10,819 nucleotides of DNA from JBHIDJ01 sp046760105. Lineage in GTDB: Bacteria; Pseudomonadota; Gammaproteobacteria; Acidiferrobacterales; SPGG2. The stretch's first letter is position 1; every line of letters starts with the position of its first letter. Positions 6,468-10,819 of this stretch are shown in pieces. The DNA lies in NCBI GenBank assembly GCA_046760105.1, contig JBHIDJ010000102.1, positions 1 through 10,819 on the forward strand, in the 5' to 3' direction. Under the pieces are notes generated by a model. The model saw only the letters and a list, made by a program, of their open reading frames with translations, did no database searches and was not told where the DNA came from. Both the position numbers and the translations under genes were made by a program.

Positions 6468-6872
6468 TTAGTAACCGAAAACTCGGTTCAAAGCGTCCCT
6501 AAGCGTCACTTCATCCTGTAGTCCCTGCAGCGTTTTCAGCCTGCGTCCATCTGATCTGAATAACAGGAGTGTGACGCTTTCTACACCGTGCGCTTCAGCA
6601 AACTCCCTACCTGCTAGCAGGTTAAGGTCAGCCACGAGAAATTCGATGCGTCCTTCGTAATCGGGCCGTACAGCATCGACGACCCGCATTAGCCGCTCGC
6701 TGGCGATTATGCCTTGATCGTGCACTAGCACTACCACATCACTGCCCTTACCGATACGAGACAAATCCACACTGTAACCACGTGGCAGGTTTAAAACAAA
6801 GATGCCAAGCAATAGCAAGATTACGCCGACGGCAACGAATTTGGGCCAACGCGCTGATTTGCTCATTTGCAT
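6468..6872 (-). CDS. Membrane-anchored thioredoxin-fold-like protein lacking active-site cysteines
   Basis: A 134-residue protein I do not recognise as a named family. One transmembrane helix lies at about residues 11-29, preceded by Lys/Arg residues, so the rest probably faces the periplasm. The remainder reads like a small thioredoxin-fold domain: strand DVVVLV (45-50), helix at about 57-69, strand RIEFLVADLN, the helix AGREFAEAHGV, strand VTLLLF, then a turn RSDGRRLKTLQGL and a final helix. Where thioredoxins carry WCxxC, this has HDQGIIAS (51-58), with no cysteine anywhere in the protein, and the usual cis-proline position reads SVT. It is therefore unlikely to be a redox enzyme; binding or scaffolding is more likely. 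A good GGGGAG site lies 4 bases before this ATG, and a second ATG two codons on is also possible. It starts 35 bases after the plsY stop, same strand, so probably co-transcribed with plsY. Confidence 0.8.
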   Translation of the reverse strand: MQMSKSARWPKFVAVGVILLLLGIFVLNLPRGYSVDLSRIGKGSDVVVLVHDQGIIASERLMRVVDAVRPDYEGRIEFLVADLNLLAGREFAEAHGVESVTLLLFRSDGRRLKTLQGLQDEVTLRDALNRVFGY

Positions 6873-6907
6873 TGCACTCCCCAGGTTGGATCAGTTGCTT
6901 CCGTGGC

Positions 6908-7501
6908 TCATCTTACCGTACGCCCGATTTTGCTTTCCTTGCCGGCGAGCAGCTTCTGGATGTTGACGCGATGGCGCCACATGAGCAAGGCACCCATCGC
7001 GAAGCTCATTGCGACGTATTGTATCTGGCCAAGAAAGATCCAGACGTAAACCGGTGCCAACACGGCCGCCGTCAGCGCCGAGAGCGACGAGTAACGCGAG
7101 ATAGCGGCGACAACAAGCCAGGTCGCTACCAGGGCTAGGGCCACCGAGGGACTCAAGGCAATCCAAACGCCCAGGCCGGTGGCGACACCCTTACCACCAT
7201 GGAACCCAAAGAAGAGTGGATACAGGTGCCCCAGGAACGCCATGAAACCGACGAGCGCCAGTATGAGCGGGTCATTCGTGAAGGCGCGTGCGATGAGAAC
7301 GGGTATAACACCCTTTACCACATCGCCGAGCAGTGTCAGTGCCGCCGCTAGCTTGCCACCATAGCGCAGAATATTCGTGGCGCCCGGGTTGCGCGAACCA
7401 ACCTTGCGCGGGTCCTCGAGCCCCATAAGTTTTGCAATGACTATTGCGCTCGAGACCGAGCCGATAAGATACGCGAGCGGAATGAACAGATATTCGACCA
7501 T
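6908..7501 (-). CDS. plsY: Glycerol-3-phosphate acyltransferase PlsY
   Basis: Inner-membrane enzyme that moves the acyl group from acyl-phosphate (made by PlsX) to glycerol-3-phosphate, the first acylation in phospholipid synthesis. The 197-residue polytopic protein has hydrophobic spans at about 4-24, 52-73, 79-97, 112-134 and 140-160. The three conserved motifs are present: GSRNPGATNILR (35-46), GHLYPLFFGFHGGKGVATG (91-109), and the cytoplasmic C-terminal HRVNIQKLLAGKESKIG (177-193). The start ATG at 7499-7501 fits the family N-terminus; the nearest purine-rich site (GGAAGAG) is too far upstream to be a strong Shine-Dalgarno. It diverges from folB across 85 bases, an arrangement also found in E. 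coli and Pseudomonas, and leads into the thioredoxin-like gene. Confidence 0.98.
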   Translation of the reverse strand: MVEYLFIPLAYLIGSVSSAIVIAKLMGLEDPRKVGSRNPGATNILRYGGKLAAALTLLGDVVKGVIPVLIARAFTNDPLILALVGFMAFLGHLYPLFFGFHGGKGVATGLGVWIALSPSVALALVATWLVVAAISRYSSLSALTAAVLAPVYVWIFLGQIQYVAMSFAMGALLMWRHRVNIQKLLAGKESKIGRTVR

Positions 7502-7535
7502 GAAGATATTGGACGCTCTTCCTCAGCACGACGTC

Positions 7536-7564
7536 AAGACATGATATCTGATTTCCGCTATATT
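7536..7564 (+). promoter_or_regulatory. Candidate folB-folK promoter
   Basis: AAGACA (7536-7541, 4 of 6 matches to -35) and TATATT (7559-7564, 5 of 6 to -10) are separated by the ideal 17 bases, in the 85-base gap between the divergent plsY and folB genes. Predicted start of transcription is near 7571, giving a leader of only about 16 bases before the folB ATG. No equally good promoter was found for plsY on the other strand. Confidence 0.45.
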
Positions 7565-7586
7565 CCCAGCGACCTCGAGTAAGTGT

Positions 7587-7961
7587 ATGGATATCGTTTA
7601 CCTGCGTGATCTGAAAATCCCGTGCGTCATTGGTGTATGGGAGTGGGAGCGTCGGATCAAACAGACCGTCGCCATTGATATAGAGATGGCAACCGACGCG
7701 CGCGTCGCCGCACGTACTGATCGCCTCGAAGATGCACTCGATTACAAGGCGGTGGCCAAACATCTGACTAACTATGTTAGCAAGTCCGAGTTTAAACTTG
7801 TAGAAACGCTAGCCGAGAAAATTGCAGAGACTGTGCTGACAGAGTTCAAGGTCGCTTGGGTGCGGGTGCGCGTCAATAAAAAAGGTTCTATTCGCGGCGC
7901 GTCCGCGGTAGGTGTGGTGATCGAACGCGGCGTCAAGCCCTCTGGCCCCGCCACCGAATAG
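7587..7961 (+). CDS. folB: Dihydroneopterin aldolase FolB
   Basis: Cleaves 7,8-dihydroneopterin to 6-hydroxymethyl-7,8-dihydropterin and glycolaldehyde in folate synthesis. The 124-residue product is the usual size (E. coli about 122). The N-terminal MDIVYLRDLKI..VIGVWEWER is typical, as is the catalytic glutamate region LVETLAEKIAE (E73) and the lysine region VRVNKKG (K98 or K99), followed by SAVGVVIERG at the C-terminus. FolB normally assembles as an octamer of two tetrameric rings. The start ATG matches the family exactly; the Shine-Dalgarno is weak. It is followed by folK 37 bases later, which uses its product, so the two are probably one transcription unit. The divergent plsY-folB pair is widely conserved in gammaproteobacteria. 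Confidence 0.97.
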   Translation: MDIVYLRDLKIPCVIGVWEWERRIKQTVAIDIEMATDARVAARTDRLEDALDYKAVAKHLTNYVSKSEFKLVETLAEKIAETVLTEFKVAWVRVRVNKKGSIRGASAVGVVIERGVKPSGPATE

Positions 7962-7998
7962 TAAGGAACGAGTTTAGTCACGTTGCGAGTCGTTATTG

Positions 7999-8490
7999 AT
8001 GCCGAGAGTTTTCGTAAGCATAGGCAGCAACATCGATAGAGAAAAGAACATAAAAGCTGCAGTCCATGAGCTCAATGTTTCCTATGCGCCCTTAACCCTT
8101 TCACGGGTCTACGAGAGTCCAGCCATCGCTTTTCGTGGCGACGACTTTTACAACCTAGTCGCCAGTTTTGACACCAATGCGAGCGTCCACGACCTTCGTG
8201 CGCGGCTTACCAGCATAGAAGATGCCTGTGGGCGTGAGCGCCGTGGTAACAACCAGTCACGCACGTTAGATATCGATCTGCTGCTTTACGGAGACTTGGT
8301 TAGGCACGATGGCGAAATCGACGTACCACGGCCGGAAATCAGTCAGCATGCGTTTGTACTGTTGCCGCTAACAGAAATCGCATCCAAGGCTCGCCACCCG
8401 GAAACCGGTGTTACATTTCGTCAGATGTGGGCCAATTTCGATGACCCAAAGCAGAAATTATGGCCTGTAGAACTCGATTTCAGTCTATAA
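7999..8490 (+). CDS. folK: 2-amino-4-hydroxy-6-hydroxymethyldihydropteridine diphosphokinase (HPPK)
   Basis: Transfers pyrophosphate from ATP to 6-hydroxymethyl-7,8-dihydropterin, the step after FolB. The product has 163 residues (E. coli FolK 159). The N-terminal VFVSIGSNI and the SRVYESPAI strand are typical, and the signature RTLDIDLLLYGD (88-99) carries the two Mg-binding aspartates D91 and D93. The end of the core has VPRPEISQHAFVLLPLTEIA. The ATG at 7999 is chosen; an in-frame TTG just before it would add only one residue. The C-terminal 25 residues (from TFRQMWANF) are less typical. In Pseudomonas a folK-like gene also follows folB and is additional to the panC-linked folK, so this may be a second copy; that cannot be told from this window. 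The stop is 8 bases from the stop of the convergent SDR gene. Confidence 0.94.
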   Translation: MPRVFVSIGSNIDREKNIKAAVHELNVSYAPLTLSRVYESPAIAFRGDDFYNLVASFDTNASVHDLRARLTSIEDACGRERRGNNQSRTLDIDLLLYGDLVRHDGEIDVPRPEISQHAFVLLPLTEIASKARHPETGVTFRQMWANFDDPKQKLWPVELDFSL

Positions 8491-8498
8491 AGTAGATA

Positions 8499-9251
8499 TC
8501 ACAACACGATGCGCCGGCCGCCATCGACCGCGATAACTTCGCCGCTGATAAAACTGGCATCATTAATCAAGAACAACACCGCACGCGCGATGTCATCAGG
8601 ATCACCCATACGTTTCAACGGAGTGCGTGAGATCATGCGCTGTTTATTCTTCTCATCTATACCGTCTTCTGGCCACAATATCGCCCCCGGGGCTATGGCA
8701 TTCACACGCACATCGGGCCCGAGTTCACGCGCCAGCGCCTTGGTAAGCATGATCAAACCCGCCTTGGCCACGCTGTAGATAGAATATCCCTTGAGCGGAC
8801 GCTGGCCGTAAATGTCGGCGATATTAATAACACAACCGCGAGTCGTCTTGAGGTGAGGCGCAGACGCTTGCGCGAGAAAGAACGGCGTCTTTAAGTTAGT
8901 TCCCAGCAGATCCTCCCATTGTTTTTCGGTGGCATCGCCGATCGGTGTGGGATAAAACGTGGAAGCGTTATTAATGAGTACGTCGATACGATCAAATGCT
9001 TCTATGGCCTGATTCACGAGGTCCTGCAAAAACCCACTACCGGTCGATAAATCACCACGCACGAGGAGCACCGAATGCGGACGTATTTTATGCAGCTCCT
9101 CTTGCAGATTCTGGGCATCCTTCTCCGACGAGCGATAATGCAGTACTAACTTCATCCCCTGTGCATGCAGCGTGCGCGCCACGTGTCCGCCGACGCGGCG
9201 AGCCCCTCCGGTAATCAAGACGACTTTGTCCGCAAGTCTCTTATCGGACAT
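8499..9251 (-). CDS. SDR-family pteridine reductase (FolM/PTR1-like)
   Basis: NADPH-dependent short-chain dehydrogenase of 250 residues. The dinucleotide-binding motif is TGGARRVG (14-21), whose arginines favour NADPH. NNAS is at 94-97 and the catalytic Y159-x3-K163 in YSVAK. The usual SDR serine is replaced by D146 in NIADIYGQ, exactly 13 residues before the tyrosine, the same spacing as the Asp-Tyr-Lys set of Leishmania pteridine reductase PTR1. APGAILWPE (188-196) and PLKGYSIY are also typical of bacterial pteridine reductases. Likely activity is reduction of dihydropterins (dihydromonapterin, dihydrobiopterin or dihydrofolate). The ATG at 9251 is chosen because the fold starts directly after it; an upstream TTG at 9287 would add 12 non-conserved residues. 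It lies tail-to-tail with folK and divergent from the methyltransferase gene; the pterin context supports the call. Confidence 0.9.
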   Translation of the reverse strand: MSDKRLADKVVLITGGARRVGGHVARTLHAQGMKLVLHYRSSEKDAQNLQEELHKIRPHSVLLVRGDLSTGSGFLQDLVNQAIEAFDRIDVLINNASTFYPTPIGDATEKQWEDLLGTNLKTPFFLAQASAPHLKTTRGCVINIADIYGQRPLKGYSIYSVAKAGLIMLTKALARELGPDVRVNAIAPGAILWPEDGIDEKNKQRMISRTPLKRMGDPDDIARAVLFLINDASFISGEVIAVDGGRRIVL

Positions 9252-9318
9252 AGCACTACCCCATTCACTCGCTAAACGGTGAGACAATACCGTCTAATCT
9301 GGCTAAACTCCAATCCCG

Positions 9319-10527
9319 ATGTCGAACGAGTCCGTCCCATCGCGATCCACACGTGAGCAGGCTGCCGACTTATCGGTTCGGTTACCAACACCGACAGCAG
9401 CCGAGCGCGCCCGTAGCGACAAGCTCGTGCGCCACATAAGTGATGAGATAGAGCGCGCCGGCGGCAGCGTCGACTTCACGCGTTACATGGAGCTCGCGCT
9501 CTATGCGCCTGATCTCGGCTATTACCGTTCCGGCGCGCAAAAGTTTGGCGCACGAGGTGACTTTGTCACCGCCCCTGACTTGTCACCGCTATTCGCGTAC
9601 TGCGTTGCCAAGCAGTGTCAGCAGATCTTAATGCATCTTGGAGCCGGGGATATCCTGGAGGCAGGTGCCGGCAACGGTGCGCTTGCAGCCGCTTTATTAC
9701 ACGAGCTCGACACGCTCGAATGTTTGCCCGACAACTATTTCATTCTGGAACTCAGTGGCGAGCTACAGCAACGCCAAGCCGCGCTGATCAAACAACGCGT
9801 GCCGCATCTTTTGCCACGGGTATACTGGCTACAAGCGCTGCCGGACGACGGCATGCGCGGCGTCGTTGTCGGTAACGAGTTGCTCGATGCCATGCCGGTA
9901 CACCGCTTCGGTGTCGGCGAACACGGGATTCAGCAACTTTATGTCACGTTGCAAAATGGACGATTTGCCTGGGACCCGAGGCCGGCTAATGAAGAGATCA
10001 GACAACGAATAGAACCGCTCGAATTACCGCGCGACTACACGTCGGAGATCAACTTTTACGCCGAAGCCTGGGTAAGAAGTATCGCCGAATGCCTCCAAGC
10101 CGGTGTGTTGTTGCTGTTTGACTACGGTTTTCCTCGCGCGGAGTTTTATCACCCGCAAAGAAACCAGGGCACACTGATGTGCCATTACCGCCACCGCAAC
10201 CACGACGATCCGTTGATCCTGGTCGGTCTGCAGGACATCACAGCCCATGTGGACTTCACGGCTATCGCCGAGGCGGGTCAATCCAGCGGACTTTCATTCT
10301 TGGGCTACACCAGCCAGGCTGCGTTTTTGTTGTCAAGCGGCCTCGACGAGCTCGTAGCGGCATCTGATCCCAATGCTCGCCGCCAACACCTCGAGCTCGC
10401 ACAGCAAGTCAATAAACTAACCTCACCCGCCGAAATGGGCGAGCTTTACAAAGTCATCGCCCTGGGCCGCGGTGTCGACATCGACCTGCAAGGTTTCGCC
10501 CTACACGACCGACGAGGTCGTTTGTAA
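9319..10527 (+). CDS. SAM-dependent methyltransferase, MidA/NDUFAF7 family
   Basis: A 402-residue class I methyltransferase of the MidA/NDUFAF7 (DUF185) family. The mitochondrial member methylates an arginine of the complex I subunit NDUFS2; the bacterial substrate is not established. Visible family features are RYMELALYAPDLGYYRSG (55-72), GARGDFVTAPDLSPLF (78-92), SAM-binding motif I EAGAGNG (114-120), ILELSGELQQRQ (142-153), the hallmark GNELLDAMPV (185-194), FDYGFPRAEFYHP, and GTLMCHYRHRNHDDP later in the chain. The first 30 residues look non-conserved and rich in Ser, Thr and Arg; the start ATG at 9319 is the first available in frame but lacks a Shine-Dalgarno, so a later start cannot be excluded. 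It diverges from the SDR gene with 67 bases between start codons and is followed by repeat-rich non-coding DNA. Confidence 0.95.
   Translation: MSNESVPSRSTREQAADLSVRLPTPTAAERARSDKLVRHISDEIERAGGSVDFTRYMELALYAPDLGYYRSGAQKFGARGDFVTAPDLSPLFAYCVAKQCQQILMHLGAGDILEAGAGNGALAAALLHELDTLECLPDNYFILELSGELQQRQAALIKQRVPHLLPRVYWLQALPDDGMRGVVVGNELLDAMPVHRFGVGEHGIQQLYVTLQNGRFAWDPRPANEEIRQRIEPLELPRDYTSEINFYAEAWVRSIAECLQAGVLLLFDYGFPRAEFYHPQRNQGTLMCHYRHRNHDDPLILVGLQDITAHVDFTAIAEAGQSSGLSFLGYTSQAAFLLSSGLDELVAASDPNARRQHLELAQQVNKLTSPAEMGELYKVIALGRGVDIDLQGFALHDRRGRL
10505..10525 (+). terminator. Weak candidate terminator overlapping the end of the methyltransferase gene
   Basis: ACGACC (10505-10510) pairs with GGTCGT (10516-10521) around the 5-base loop GACGA and is followed by TTGTAATT, with the stop codon inside this tail. 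The stem is short and the T run interrupted, so the call is tentative. Confidence 0.3.
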
Positions 10528-10539
10528 TTCGCAAGCCCG

Positions 10540-10574
10540 GACTCGTGATCCGTGAATCGTTAGTCGTGAGTTGG
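10540..10574. repeat. Degenerate heptamer tandem repeat, five units
   Basis: Five contiguous 7-base units follow the methyltransferase gene: GACTCGT, GATCCGT, GAATCGT, TAGTCGT, GAGTTGG. Positions 6-7 (GT) and the leading GA are best kept; the last unit is decayed. The first unit shares GACTC with the heptamer tract at 3774-3794 read on the other strand, suggesting one family of short repeats in this genome. Confidence 0.6.
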
Positions 10575-10596
10575 AAGATGCCTTTGGTTTTTCGCC

Positions 10597-10809
10597 CCTT
10601 TCGTCAAGCCGAGCACCGCGCGAAGACGAAGGCCGCTCCTGCGCATCCATGCGCACGCGGCACTTGTGCCTCCCTGCACATCGTGCAAGCCCGAAGGGGC
10701 CGGGCAAGGACCCCGGCGTCCGCGCCAGGGACATGGGTGAGGCGGAGCTTTGACGAGAGTCCAGTGGACTGTCGTCCCGCCGAACGGGCTCGCCACGGAT
10801 GGCGAGCCC
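10597..10809. repeat. Cluster of inverted repeats (REP-like structured intergenic DNA)
   Basis: No convincing gene lies between 10528 and the window end. Instead there is a series of hairpins: a long-range CCTTTCGTC/GACGAAGG (10597-10632, one bulge), GCGCAT-cc-ATGCGC (10641-10654), GGCAC-tt-GTGCC (10659-10670), TGCAC-atc-GTGCA (10675-10687), GCCGGG/CCCGGC (10699-10717), GACGA-g-AGTCC with GGACT-g-TCGTC (10752-10776), and GGGCTCGCCA/TGGCGAGCCC with a 4-base loop (10786-10809). Several centres resemble GGATG or AAGGA. This type of sequence is found as dispersed intergenic repeats in several gammaproteobacteria. The right end may continue beyond the window. Confidence 0.55.
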
Positions 10810-10819
10810 CGGACTTGCA

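Noticed and set aside
7272..7763. Open frame of 163 codons on the minus strand
   Set aside because: It overlaps the plsY start in another frame and is antisense to folB; no family features.
9252..9287. Upstream TTG start of the SDR gene
   Set aside because: The added 12 residues precede the normal SDR N-terminus and are not supported by a better ribosome binding site.
10560..10796. Short open frames of 60-78 codons on both strands in the right-hand tail
   Set aside because: They are translations of the hairpin repeats, with low-complexity Arg/Gly/Pro/Ser-rich products and no ribosome binding sites.
1..10819. CRISPR array, insertion sequence, integrase or phage attachment site (a tRNA is present at the edge)
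   Set aside because: No direct-repeat/spacer pattern, no transposase or integrase reading frame and no duplicated tRNA 3' end within the window; the tRNA 3' half is outside it and cannot be tested.

Overview
This window looks like chromosomal core-genome DNA from a gammaproteobacterium outside the Enterobacterales. The evidence is a macromolecular-synthesis operon (rpsU, yqeY, dnaG, rpoD) with full-length gamma-type RpoD and DnaG, transcribed away from tsaD and followed a short distance away by plsY and a divergent folB-folK pair. From memory, this order resembles the Pseudomonas-type arrangement. No phage genes, transposases, CRISPR arrays or restriction systems are visible, and all the protein genes appear intact.

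Layout. The left 4.6 kb is a minus-strand operon read right to left: rpsU (bS21), yqeY (GatB/YqeY domain), dnaG (primase), rpoD (sigma 70), and then, 12 bases after the rpoD stop, the 5' part of a tRNA gene (probably Ile2-CAU) cut by the window edge. This links the initiation steps of translation, replication and transcription. A strong hairpin without a U tract lies between yqeY and dnaG, and a perfect TATAAT sits between dnaG and rpoD. Both are candidate points for setting different expression levels within the operon. Divergent from rpsU is tsaD (tRNA t6A synthesis), followed by a zinc-ribbon NUDIX hydrolase of the FAD-pyrophosphatase (plant NUDX23-like) type.

From 6.4 to 7.5 kb is a minus-strand pair: plsY (phospholipid synthesis), followed by a small membrane-anchored protein with a thioredoxin-like layout but no active-site cysteines, which is the least familiar gene here. 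Divergent from plsY is a folate pair, folB and folK. It runs tail-to-tail into an SDR of the pteridine-reductase type carrying a PTR1-like Asp-Tyr-Lys catalytic set, so 7.6-9.25 kb is a three-gene pterin/folate neighbourhood. Divergent from the SDR is a MidA/NDUFAF7-family methyltransferase.

The last ~290 bases have no convincing gene. They hold a degenerate 7-base tandem repeat followed by a dense run of inverted repeats, typical of structured intergenic repeat DNA. A second heptamer tract of related composition lies between yqeY and dnaG.

Overall the window is mostly well-known housekeeping DNA. I found no strong sign of a new multi-gene system. The best leads are the cysteine-less thioredoxin-like protein, the two repeat regions, and the regulatory structures inside the rpsU-rpoD operon.
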